64,000 nt of DNA, from the NCBI RefSeq assembly GCF_030866745.1, contig NZ_CP133016.1, positions 1,550,001-1,614,000 of the forward strand, written 5' to 3'. The DNA is from Sphingomonas flavescens. Its GTDB lineage: Bacteria > Pseudomonadota > Alphaproteobacteria > Sphingomonadales > Sphingomonadaceae. Positions 35,339-43,343 of the stretch are shown here, piece after piece (within the stretch, counting starts at the first letter, position 1; every line of letters begins with the position of its first letter). The position numbers and the translations under genes were made by a program. The notes under the pieces were generated by a model, which saw only the letters and a program-made list of their open reading frames with translations, was not told the DNA's origin and made no database searches.

Positions 35339-36511
35339 ATGGCTACCGACAGCGCGACACTGGACCGGCGAGCGAGCGTGAAGCGCGCGACGGACGTCCC
35401 GAAAATCCAGTCGCCTGCCGAGCCAATCGCACGTGGGATGGGGCTCAATCGCCCTTTCTTCGACGATAAAAATCGAGCTTTCTGGATTCTACAATCCATC
35501 GGTTGGGGCGGCTACCTGTTCCTCCGCACGCTCTCCGGGTTCGCCAATAACCTTGGCTGGATTCTGCTTGTTCACACGCTGCTGCTGACGGCGACCGGCT
35601 ATTCGCTGACGCTGCTGATGGCTTCGCTCTATCGGCGGCTAATCAAGATCACGCCGATCTGGACACTCATTTTGTCCCTTGCGGCGGTAATCATCGCGTC
35701 GGTGACGTTCTCGATAATCGAAACGTGGAGCGTCGCCACGTTCCTAAAGCCGGAATTCAAGCCTGAGGGACTGGCTTACCTCGGCGCCCTTCCCCTTAAT
35801 TTTGCACTGCTCGCGGCCTGGACGGCACTCTACTACGGCATCAATTACTTCCTCCTCCTCGAGCTCGAGATCAGGCAGCGCGAGAAATTGGAGGCGCAAG
35901 CGTCCAGCGCCCAGCTGGCGATGCTTCGATATCAGCTAAATCCGCACTTTCTTTTCAACACCCTCAATTCGATCTCGACCCTTGTCCTGCTGAAACAGAC
36001 TGAACGCGCCAATGCGATGCTCGCCCGACTATCTTCGTTCCTGCGCTACACGCTGGCGAATGAGCCGACTGCGAAGGTGACGCTTGCGCAGGAAGTCGAG
36101 ACGCTGAAGCTTTACCTTGAAATCGAAAAGATGCGCTTTGAGGATCGCCTGCGCCCGCACTTCAAGATTGAGTCGGAAACGATCGGCGCGCGCTTGCCAT
36201 CGCTCCTCCTTCAGCCGCTGATCGAAAACGCCATCAAATATGCTGTGACGCCGGCGGAAAACGGGGCCGATATCTGGCTCACCGCAATGCGCGAGGGTCA
36301 GGCCGTGCGCATCGAGGTCGCGGACAACGGTAATGGACATGGTGCGGAGCTGGCCGCCAGCCCGTCGACGGGCGTCGGTCTGGCGAACATTCGCGACCGG
36401 CTGTCGCAGGCCTATGGCGGCGCACATCGGTTCGAGACCAAAGAGAACGACCGTGGGGGCTTTAGCGTTATCCTCGAAATACCCTTCGAAACCGGAGACA
36501 GAGCCGCATGA
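35339..36511 (+). CDS. LytS/AlgZ-type membrane histidine kinase
   Basis: 390 residues. Four membrane helices (~50-180), a His_kinase domain with QLNPHFLFNTLNSIS (phospho-acceptor His) and an HATPase (LLLQPLIENAIKYAV, DNGNGHG). This small LytS/YehU-like family pairs with LytTR regulators. The stop overlaps the start of the LytTR regulator by four bases (ATGA). Stimulus unknown. Confidence 0.9.
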   Translation: MATDSATLDRRASVKRATDVPKIQSPAEPIARGMGLNRPFFDDKNRAFWILQSIGWGGYLFLRTLSGFANNLGWILLVHTLLLTATGYSLTLLMASLYRRLIKITPIWTLILSLAAVIIASVTFSIIETWSVATFLKPEFKPEGLAYLGALPLNFALLAAWTALYYGINYFLLLELEIRQREKLEAQASSAQLAMLRYQLNPHFLFNTLNSISTLVLLKQTERANAMLARLSSFLRYTLANEPTAKVTLAQEVETLKLYLEIEKMRFEDRLRPHFKIESETIGARLPSLLLQPLIENAIKYAVTPAENGADIWLTAMREGQAVRIEVADNGNGHGAELAASPSTGVGLANIRDRLSQAYGGAHRFETKENDRGGFSVILEIPFETGDRAA

Positions 36512-37311
36512 GCATTCGGACCATCTTGGTCGACGACGAGCCCCTCGCCACGCAAGGCCTTCAGCTTCGGCTGCAGGCGTTCGACGATGTCGAGATCATC
36601 GCGACCGCGGCCAACGGGCGTGAGGCGATCCGTCAAATCAAGACTCACAAGCCTGACCTGGTTTTCCTCGACATCCAGATGCCCGGATTCGATGGCTTCT
36701 CCGTCATTCAGGGGCTGATGGACGTCGAGCCGCCATTGTTCGTCTTTGTTACGGCTTATGGTGAGCACGCGCTGCGGGCTTTCGATGCCCAAGCCGTCGA
36801 TTATTTAATGAAGCCAGTCGACGAAGATCGCCTCGCTGCAACGATGGATCGCGTTCGCCAGCGCCTCAATGAGCGGCGCAGCGCAGAGGAATCCGAACGC
36901 CTGAAGGAAGCGCTTGCCGAGCATGCACCGGAGGCGGCGGAAGAACTGGCCGACGCCACGCCGGACGCCCATGCCGCCAACCGCTTCGAGAAGATGATCA
37001 ACATCAAGGATCAGGGCCAGATCTTCCGGGTCGACGTGGACACAATTGAGCGGATCGATGCCGCGGGCGACTACATGTGCATCCAGACCGGCGACAATAC
37101 GCTGATCCTGCGCGAGACGATGAAGGACCTAGAGAAGCGGCTCGACCCCCGTCGTTTTCAGCGCGTCCACCGCTCGACCATCGTCAACTTGGACCTGGTG
37201 CGCCAGGTCAAGCCGCATACCAACGGCGAGTGCTTCCTCGTTTTGGACTCCGGCGCGCAAGTGAAGGTCTCGAGGTCGTATCGCGATGTCGTCGCTAGGT
37301 TCGTGCATTAG
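36508..37311 (+). CDS. LytTR-family response regulator
   Basis: 267 residues. Receiver domain with Asp55 (LVFLDIQMPGFDG), a charged Ala/Glu linker (~120-160), then a LytTR DNA-binding domain (VDTIERIDAAGDYMCIQTGDN, RVHRSTIVNLDLVRQVKP). It is co-transcribed with the preceding kinase. Such pairs often control cell-surface or transport genes. Confidence 0.92.
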   Translation: MSIRTILVDDEPLATQGLQLRLQAFDDVEIIATAANGREAIRQIKTHKPDLVFLDIQMPGFDGFSVIQGLMDVEPPLFVFVTAYGEHALRAFDAQAVDYLMKPVDEDRLAATMDRVRQRLNERRSAEESERLKEALAEHAPEAAEELADATPDAHAANRFEKMINIKDQGQIFRVDVDTIERIDAAGDYMCIQTGDNTLILRETMKDLEKRLDPRRFQRVHRSTIVNLDLVRQVKPHTNGECFLVLDSGAQVKVSRSYRDVVARFVH

Positions 37312-37443
37312 CACAGCCGAGGAAGACCCGCCCGCGCCGAAGCGCGAGCGGATCCCTTGGGCACCGAGACCTGCGAAGGTCGTCACCGGTCCCGGCGCGC
37401 GCGCCGTAGACGGTTAACTGTAATTTAACAACGAAATTTGCGG

Positions 37444-38598
37444 TTACGACGCGGCGGGCAGGCGAACAGTAACGGTCGTGCCGGCCCCAACGATGCTTTG
37501 GATGTCGAGTAGGCCGCGGTGCCGCTCGACAATGTGCTTGACGATTGCAAGGCCGAGACCGGTTCCACCGCTCTCACGGCTGCGCGCTGCGTCTGCGCGG
37601 TAGAACCGCTCGGTCAGGCGCGGAAGATGTTCGCGAGCGATCCCGGGGCCATGGTCTTGCACGCAAAGCTTAATCCAGCCGCCGTCCCGCTGACCGCGGA
37701 CGTTTATGACGGCGCCGGGCCCTTCGCAGCCGTAGCGAACGGCATTGCCGATCAAGTTGTCGAACAACTGGATCAACTGGCCTCTGTCCCCGCGCACCGA
37801 GCCCAGGTCCGGCGCCAAATCGACCAAAACCTTGCAAGCCGCATTTTCCCGAACATGCCCGGCATTGGCGACCGACGTTCCCACGATGTCCGCAATGTCC
37901 ACAACATCCGCAGGAGCAAGAAAGCGGTCGGCCTCAATTCGTGAAAGGCTCATCAGATCTTCGATGATCCGCAACATCCGCCGCGCCTCATCGCGGATGG
38001 TTCGGCCGAACTTCAGTCGCATCTCTGCTGGAAGTTCGCCCTCCTCCGCGAGGGTTTCCGCGTACCCGATCACGGTGGATAACGGAGTTCGAAGCTCGTG
38101 GCTGGCATTCGCGACGAAATCCACGCGCATTTTCTCGGCGGAGACCGAGGCCGAGCGATCGATCATCCGAACGAAGGCAGCGCCATTCGGCAAACGCCGG
38201 ATGACGATCCGCCACGACCGGCCGGGCTCGACAATGCCGCTGGCATCGACATCGCCCGAGCGGTTCGACAAGATCAGTTCGAGCGCCTGCGGGTGCCGGA
38301 TCGCTAGCCGGACGTCACGCCCCTCCACGCGCTGCCCCAACAGCTCCTGCGCGGAAGGATTGGCGAGCACGACGAGATTGCCCGCGACGATAAACGCCGC
38401 CTCGTCGATCGCATTAACCAGCGCACGTTCGGTTTCACCAAGAGCCGCCATCGAAGGCACTGTAGCGGATTGGCCGACAGCAGCCACGTCTTGCGTTTGG
38501 TCTATTTCTGTCACCCGGTTGGACCGCAGTCCAAACCAATGGGGAGAGGAGGATCGGAGAGCGGATCGCAACATCGGGTGACGGGGCGACAATGTCAT
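37444..38598 (-). CDS. phoR: PhoR-like phosphate-regulon sensor histidine kinase
   Basis: 384 residues: a PAS-like domain (~60-150; IDEAAFIVAGNLVVLANPSAQELLG), HisKA with FVANASHELRTPLSTVIGYAETL, and HATPase (LIGNAVRYG, DHGPGIA, GGTGLGLAIVKHI). The PAS/HisKA order matches PhoR. Unlike E. coli PhoR, no membrane helix is visible, so the start (ATG 38598) may be right for a soluble form. It lies at the far end of the phosphate cluster, 6.5 kb beyond phoB on the same strand; phoB partnership is inferred. Confidence 0.75.
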   Translation of the reverse strand: MTLSPRHPMLRSALRSSSPHWFGLRSNRVTEIDQTQDVAAVGQSATVPSMAALGETERALVNAIDEAAFIVAGNLVVLANPSAQELLGQRVEGRDVRLAIRHPQALELILSNRSGDVDASGIVEPGRSWRIVIRRLPNGAAFVRMIDRSASVSAEKMRVDFVANASHELRTPLSTVIGYAETLAEEGELPAEMRLKFGRTIRDEARRMLRIIEDLMSLSRIEADRFLAPADVVDIADIVGTSVANAGHVRENAACKVLVDLAPDLGSVRGDRGQLIQLFDNLIGNAVRYGCEGPGAVINVRGQRDGGWIKLCVQDHGPGIAREHLPRLTERFYRADAARSRESGGTGLGLAIVKHIVERHRGLLDIQSIVGAGTTVTVRLPAAS

Positions 38599-38612
38599 CG
38601 TGCTGTTGCGGA

Positions 38613-38638
38613 TCCATGACCCGGGCGGGTCGCATGGA
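38613..38638. terminator. Inverted repeat between DUF2490 gene and phoR
   Basis: TCCATG (38613-38618) pairs with CATGGA (38633-38638), with a second ACCCG/CGGGT stem inside. No U-run follows on either strand, so termination is uncertain; it may be a weak terminator or an attenuator between the two minus-strand genes. Confidence 0.3.
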
Positions 38639-38646
38639 TGACTTGG

Positions 38647-39336
38647 CTAAAAGTTCGCGCTCAGGCCGAGGTAGGCAATATTGTCGCTGCTATCCGGTCC
38701 GCCGCGGACGAAGCCGTGCTGGTTCATGTAGCCGACCTCGGCATTGACCTTGGTGGAGAGCGGCCCGGAAATCGACACGAGATTGCGGACGCGATCGAGA
38801 CCCTTCTGCCGCTGAAAACTTGTCGAGTTGAGATTGAAGAAAGTCTCGCTGCTGAAGTTGACTGCCGCCTTGCCGGCAAAAGGAAGGGAATACTTCACAT
38901 AGGGACGCAGTCTCCACCCTGTCCCGTCGATGTGTTCACGCCAGCGCTGCTCAAGCCGCAGCCGCGCGCTCAACTTCCCGCGCCCGAGCTTGGCCACATT
39001 GTCGAAAGTCACCTGCTCGCGAGCCCGCCGCTCCATCACCGTGAAATCGCCACTCGCATATTGCGGGTTGTGAACATAACCAGCGGCTAGGGTGACATCT
39101 TTCGCCACCTTGTAATTGAGCATCGTGGTAGCTTCGATTTCGTACAGGCCGTTTCTGTTGTCACTGAACCGCGTGACCAGCTCTTCCGACAGACGCCAGC
39201 TATCCGAGAATTTGAAGTTGGCCGAAGCGGTTCCCCAAATCTGTGAATCCGACCGCGCCTCGGCGCCCGTCGAAGCGGCGAGAAACATCCCGGCCAAGCT
39301 GATACATGTGGCGCGACAAAGCATGGCTTCAGGCAT
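38647..39336 (-). CDS. DUF2490 outer-membrane beta-barrel protein
   Basis: 229 residues with a signal peptide (cleavage near residue 28, TGAEARS) and alternating polar/aromatic strands ending in Phe, as in outer-membrane barrels. SDSQIWGTASANFKFSDSWRLSEELVTRF and LRLEQRWREH are DUF2490 hallmarks. Function of the family is unknown. Its start is 7 bases from a CTGCAAT-containing half-site array (39343-39371) that points the other way. A second in-frame ATG (39324) is possible. Confidence 0.75.
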   Translation of the reverse strand: MPEAMLCRATCISLAGMFLAASTGAEARSDSQIWGTASANFKFSDSWRLSEELVTRFSDNRNGLYEIEATTMLNYKVAKDVTLAAGYVHNPQYASGDFTVMERRAREQVTFDNVAKLGRGKLSARLRLEQRWREHIDGTGWRLRPYVKYSLPFAGKAAVNFSSETFFNLNSTSFQRQKGLDRVRNLVSISGPLSTKVNAEVGYMNQHGFVRGGPDSSDNIAYLGLSANF

Positions 39337-39342
39337 AGCCGC

Positions 39343-39371
39343 CCGTCACAAATCTGCAATCAATCCGGCAT
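39343..39371 (+). promoter_or_regulatory. Candidate Pho box upstream of the secreted-protein gene
   Basis: CCGTCAC (39343-39349), CTGCAAT (39354-39360) and CCGGCAT (39365-39371) are three 7-bp half-sites at an exact 11-bp pitch. TATTCC (39382-39387) lies ten bases downstream, the spacing to a -10 element seen in classical PhoB-activated promoters. The orientation serves the + strand gene at 39405. Confidence 0.6.
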
Positions 39372-39404
39372 CGGCGTGAACTATTCCCGCGGCACGACCG
39401 ACGA

Positions 39405-39842
39405 ATGGTCAGTCTCGGACGATTGCTTTCGTGTCCCGCGGCGCTGCTCGCAATGAGCATGGCATCGCCATCGACGGCCGCCGAGACGGCAACGTTTCTC
39501 AATGCCCCCGCGAAGGTCGGCATTGCCCCGGTGAAGCTGGCGGGCCAGTTCGAACTGAAATTGCATTTGCCGGACGGTCGCGGCCTTGCCCGCTTGCTGA
39601 TTGATGCAGGCGTGGCGCAGGATGACGCCGCGGCCGCTGCAAAGCTCGCAGCCGGCCGGCTGGGCGATGGCAAGAACGGTTGTTTCGCCACGGTGTCGGT
39701 CGAGCGTGCTGCAGGCGGCGCGCTGAACCTCGTCCGCGTGATGCTGACCACGGATGACCAACGCACGATCATCGAACGCCGTGGCGACGAGCTCGCGATC
39801 GCCTCAGAAAGCCCGATCGCCAGGCAGCCGCGGCTGATCTAG
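39405..39842 (+). CDS. Secreted protein of unknown function, probably Pho-regulated
   Basis: 145 residues with a signal peptide (residues 1-25, ending STAAE). The mature part is about 120 residues, rich in Ala/Leu/Asp with one Cys (NGCFAT). No domain recognised. It is the only + strand gene inside the phosphate cluster and is preceded by three PhoB-like half-sites. It may be a periplasmic protein induced by phosphate limitation; that is inference from the promoter and position. Confidence 0.65.
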   Translation: MVSLGRLLSCPAALLAMSMASPSTAAETATFLNAPAKVGIAPVKLAGQFELKLHLPDGRGLARLLIDAGVAQDDAAAAAKLAAGRLGDGKNGCFATVSVERAAGGALNLVRVMLTTDDQRTIIERRGDELAIASESPIARQPRLI

Positions 39843-39854
39843 CCCGCCCAACGA

Positions 39855-40217
39855 CTAATGGCTTAGGACGCCGTTGCGGAGCGACGCCAGCGCGTAGCGA
39901 GCCAAGTCGTGGGACATGACCGTCTTCCCATCGGCGACGACCATTTCCACGTCCGCTTCCATCAGCACGTGATTGAATTGCTTGGCCGCCTCTTCTTGCC
40001 GGCCCTGCTTGGCCAGCGCGACGCCCAAGTTCATCGCCCGAGCGGGATCGTACTTCGACACATTCGCAGCGCGGATCTCACGTTCGGCGCTCGAATAGTT
40101 CGAGCTCAGCAGGGATGACGAGCCTGGCGCCGGATCATTGACAGAATTGAGCTGCGCGGTCGCCGGAGCGGCGAGCACAAGAACAGCGGAAAGCCCTGCG
40201 ATTTGAAAAACTTTCAT
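39855..40217 (-). CDS. Small secreted TPR-like protein
   Basis: 120 residues with a signal peptide (cleavage after about residue 22, PATAQ). ARAMNLGVALAKQGRQEEAAKQFNHVL resembles one tetratricopeptide repeat. GGAG lies six bases upstream of the ATG at 40217; a Met codon at 40229 is an alternative. Located between the secreted-protein gene and the TonB receptor. A pair of GTGTCAT/CTGTCAT half-sites lies 59-76 bases upstream in the opposite orientation. Confidence 0.65.
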   Translation of the reverse strand: MKVFQIAGLSAVLVLAAPATAQLNSVNDPAPGSSSLLSSNYSSAEREIRAANVSKYDPARAMNLGVALAKQGRQEEAAKQFNHVLMEADVEMVVADGKTVMSHDLARYALASLRNGVLSH

Positions 40218-40275
40218 CACCATCTCCATCGATGTGTGAGAGACGGGATATGCCCAATTGCGATTAGGTGCAAAC

Positions 40276-40304
40276 GTGTCATCAGACTGTCATAATTCTG
40301 CTTT
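40276..40304. promoter_or_regulatory. PhoB-box-like repeats downstream of the receptor gene
   Basis: GTGTCAT (40276-40282), CTGTCAT (40287-40293) and the weaker CTGCTTT (40298-40304) are spaced at 11 bp. CTGTCAT is the classical enterobacterial Pho half-site. They read on the + strand, whereas the nearest gene start (40217) is on the minus strand, so the orientation is unusual. Confidence 0.45.
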
Positions 40305-40330
40305 ACGCTCTGCTTGACGGCGGTGTGTGA

Positions 40331-40346
40331 GTTGCCATTAGGCAAC
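40331..40346. other. Perfect 6-bp inverted repeat
   Basis: GTTGCC (40331-40336), ATTA, GGCAAC (40341-40346). It lies between the receptor terminator and the Pho-like repeats, with no U-run. It may be an operator or a secondary stem. Confidence 0.3.
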
Positions 40347-40368
40347 ATCCCACGAAAAAGCTTATTGC

Positions 40369-40400
40369 AAAAAGGCCGCCCCAGTTTCCTGGCGCGGCCT
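40369..40400 (-). terminator. Rho-independent terminator of the TonB receptor gene
   Basis: On the minus strand AGGCCGC pairs with GCGGCCT (40373-40379 with 40394-40400), with an inner CCAG/CTGG stem and a short loop, followed directly by a run of T. This follows the receptor stop by about 20 bases. Confidence 0.75.
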
Positions 40401-40418
40401 ACACGTACCTAAAGAAAC

Positions 40419-43211
40419 TTACTTGCCGCGTTCGGCCGTCGGTGCCGGCGGCGGCGGAGCCGGTGGCGGAGCCGGGCAGTTGCCGGGCGCCGTTACTACC
40501 GCGCCGCTTTCGCAGGTTACGGTTGCCGGTACTGGCGGCGGCGCCGGCGGCGCCGGTGGCGCGACATAAGGTTCGATCCTGCGCGGGGCACCGATCTTGA
40601 ACGCAAGCTCAGCACCGAAGGTCCGTGGCGGATTGAAGTTGCCGTAGTCGCCCAGGACGCCTGAGTAGTTTAACTGATTGGTCGGCAGGCCGCCGGAGAA
40701 TACCTGCGTTGGAGAAGAATTCGCCGCCGACCGGCGATAGATGTGCGTCTCGTTCAGCAGGTTCCGCGACCAGAGCGAGAAGGTCAGCAGCGCCGCGCCG
40801 TCATTAACGGAAACGTCGGCGAGCGCGACGCGGCCATTCACGATGAAGCTCTTGTCCGTCTTCACCGGCTCCGACTGGAAGCTGTACTGCCGCCCCGCAT
40901 AATTGGCATCGAGGTGGAAGCGCAGCTTGCTCTCACCGATTGAGGTCGGGATCTCATAATCGACATAGGCTGAGCCAGCGTGTTTCGGGGTGAAGACCGT
41001 GTAGACCTGAAACAGCGGATTGCCGGGTAGGAAGGGATTCGGCGTCGGCGGCACCTTGATGTCGGTGTACGCATAGGATGCGCCAAGAGTCAGCGAGCGC
41101 AGTGGGCGGATGGTGAAATCGGCTTCGATGCCCTTGATCTTCGACACGCCAGGTGCGTTCCGCGTTTCTTCGGTGTGAAGGTTGAACGTCGGGCTGCGTG
41201 GATCGGTATCGACGTTGTCGAAGTCCGTCTGCGTGCCCTTGCGGCGCATGTAATAGGCCGCGAGGTTCAGGCGCGCGCGGTGATCGAGGAAGTCCATCTT
41301 CGATCCAATCTCGAAGCTCTGCACCGTTTCCGGATCGAACGCCGTGAAGGTTGCCGAGCGCGAGTTAGCACCGCCGGCACGGAAGCCGGTGGCGTACTTG
41401 GCGTAGAAATGCATGTCCGGCGTCGCGTCGATCGCCGCGACGACCATCGGATCGATCCGGTCCTTGTTGTAGTCGAACAGGAAATTGGTCGTGCGGCCGC
41501 CAACGATGTCGAGCACACCGTTCCGCTTATCCTTCGTGTAGCGTGCGCCCGCCGTCAGATGAAAGATATCGAAGCCCGCCGGCGTCCACGTTGCCTGACC
41601 AAAAACGCCATAGCTTTTCGCCCGGGCGCTGCTGTCACGCTGAAGGCTCCAGTTTTCGCGATTCCACAGAAGCGCGTTGTTGATGGTGTATCCAGTACCA
41701 TTGGCATTCCAGGTGTTCGTCGTTGGCGTGGCCGCCAATTCCTTGACCTTCTCCCAGAAGTAGTAGGCACCGACCACATAATCGAGCGACTTCAAGCTGC
41801 CCACGGCCTGAAATTCCTGACTGAACTGATGCTGGTACAGCTCGGACAGAGAGTAGCGGCTGAAGCCCGTGTTAGGCGCATAAACCGTCCGGTGCGGTCC
41901 GCCGCTGTTGTCCCACTGGTGAACGCCGACCTGGCGGTAACCAGTGATCGACCGCAGCTCTAGCGCCGGCGAGATCTTGTATTTGATGGTGCCGGCGAAA
42001 CCGTTGGTGCGATCGACGCTTGGCTGCTGCGGGACGCCGATCTCCGCCGTCTTCTGGCGATCGCCGCCCGTGACCTGAACGATGGGCGAGAGCGGTCGGA
42101 TGCAGGGATTGGTGGTAACGCCGCCGACGGTCACGTTGCACGGCTGGCCATTGTAGACCAGCGTCGTGCCGTTGGTGCCGCCGTAAGTGCCGACGTTGTA
42201 GCCGTTGGGGTTGTAATTGATCAGCTGGCTGTAGTTGGGCGTGTTCTCATTCTTCGCCTGATCGTAGGACAGGTCGACGGTCAGCCCATCCACCGGTGTC
42301 CAGCGCGCGGCAACGCGGCCGCCGACGGTGTCGTGGTAGTTCCACCCCTTTTGGCCAGCGAGCGGGTTCTTCACCGTCGCATCCTGGTGGTCGTAAATCG
42401 CATCGAGCTTTACCGCGATGTTGGCAAAGGCGGGAAGGTCGATGTGCAGCGCGCCTTCCCGCGAACCGTAATTGCCCACGCCGACTGTGCCGCGAACACC
42501 AAACACGCCGGTCGGCGCCTTGGTGATGATGCTGACGGCACCGCCCTCGGTATTGCGGCCGAAGAGGGTGCCCTGCGGTCCGCGCAGAACCTCAATCCGG
42601 TCGATGTCGAGGAGAGCTGCGTTCAACCCCTGCTGCCGTGCAAGGTAGATGCCGTCGACGTAAACGCCGACGCCCTGGTCGCGCGCGGTCTGATTGGCGT
42701 CGAAAGGAACGATGCCACGGATGCCGACGGTGAGCGCCGACTGGCGCGCTTCGAAGGTCGCGACACGAAGGCTCGGGATCGAACCATCGCCAAGGTCGAG
42801 TAAGCTGGTGGCGTGCCGATCGGCCAGTGCTTGCGTGTTGGCGACGCTGATTGCGATCGGCGTGCGCTGCAAATTCGTCTCACGCTTCGTCGCCGTGACG
42901 ACGATCGCCTGAAGACCGGCGTCATCTTGCGGTGCGCGCGGCGCATTCTCGATCACCGTCGACCCGGTTGCCGGCTGCGCCACGTCATCGGCCTGCGGCG
43001 CTGGTGGGAGCGGCGACGGGGTCGCGGGCGCATTGCTGGTCGTCTGTTCCTGCTGCGGGGTGTTGGTCGAGCCGGGGACGACCGCCTGCGCGAGGGCGAT
43101 CGAAGCCGACGAAGCCAGCAGCGCACCGGTGAGTATTAGGCGAGCCGCGCGCGCGGAATTGCGGGTTGAGAGAGGAGTCGCGGCAACCGCGTCCTGCGAA
43201 CGAATCTTCAT
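40419..43211 (-). CDS. TonB-dependent outer-membrane receptor, probably phosphate-regulated
   Basis: 930 residues. Signal peptide (~1-42), a Pro/Thr/Gln-rich spacer, a TonB-box-like region and plug (IVVTATKRETNLQRTPIAIS, GPQGTLFGRNTEGGAVSIITK), then a 22-strand barrel ending near FGAELAFKIG (~874). A 56-residue tail (875-930), rich in Pro/Ala with two Cys, follows the last strand. The ligand cannot be read from sequence, but the gene lies directly behind pit and has a PhoB-like half-site array in its promoter, so a phosphate-containing substrate is plausible. A terminator follows. Confidence 0.9.
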   Translation of the reverse strand: MKIRSQDAVAATPLSTRNSARAARLILTGALLASSASIALAQAVVPGSTNTPQQEQTTSNAPATPSPLPPAPQADDVAQPATGSTVIENAPRAPQDDAGLQAIVVTATKRETNLQRTPIAISVANTQALADRHATSLLDLGDGSIPSLRVATFEARQSALTVGIRGIVPFDANQTARDQGVGVYVDGIYLARQQGLNAALLDIDRIEVLRGPQGTLFGRNTEGGAVSIITKAPTGVFGVRGTVGVGNYGSREGALHIDLPAFANIAVKLDAIYDHQDATVKNPLAGQKGWNYHDTVGGRVAARWTPVDGLTVDLSYDQAKNENTPNYSQLINYNPNGYNVGTYGGTNGTTLVYNGQPCNVTVGGVTTNPCIRPLSPIVQVTGGDRQKTAEIGVPQQPSVDRTNGFAGTIKYKISPALELRSITGYRQVGVHQWDNSGGPHRTVYAPNTGFSRYSLSELYQHQFSQEFQAVGSLKSLDYVVGAYYFWEKVKELAATPTTNTWNANGTGYTINNALLWNRENWSLQRDSSARAKSYGVFGQATWTPAGFDIFHLTAGARYTKDKRNGVLDIVGGRTTNFLFDYNKDRIDPMVVAAIDATPDMHFYAKYATGFRAGGANSRSATFTAFDPETVQSFEIGSKMDFLDHRARLNLAAYYMRRKGTQTDFDNVDTDPRSPTFNLHTEETRNAPGVSKIKGIEADFTIRPLRSLTLGASYAYTDIKVPPTPNPFLPGNPLFQVYTVFTPKHAGSAYVDYEIPTSIGESKLRFHLDANYAGRQYSFQSEPVKTDKSFIVNGRVALADVSVNDGAALLTFSLWSRNLLNETHIYRRSAANSSPTQVFSGGLPTNQLNYSGVLGDYGNFNPPRTFGAELAFKIGAPRRIEPYVAPPAPPAPPPVPATVTCESGAVVTAPGNCPAPPPAPPPPAPTAERGK

Positions 43212-43282
43212 GTTTAAACCTTTCCCCCAGGCCCGCTCCGGGCCGGATGAGGGCGGTCTAGGGGCGCGGCGGGTCAGGCTTG

Positions 43283-43333
43283 TGACGGGTCGCCGATCAG
43301 TTCGGTGAATCTGCTATTGCAGTTTTTTGACGG
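43283..43333 (-). promoter_or_regulatory. Candidate Pho box array of the TonB receptor
   Basis: In gene orientation CCGTCAA (43327-43333), CTGCAAT (43316-43322) and GATTCAC (43305-43311) lie at an exact 11-bp pitch; CTGATCG (43294-43300) continues it, and CCCGTCA follows (43283-43289). CTGCAAT is shared with the pstS array and the 39343 array. Confidence 0.6.
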
Positions 43334-43343
43334 GCCCAGCGCT

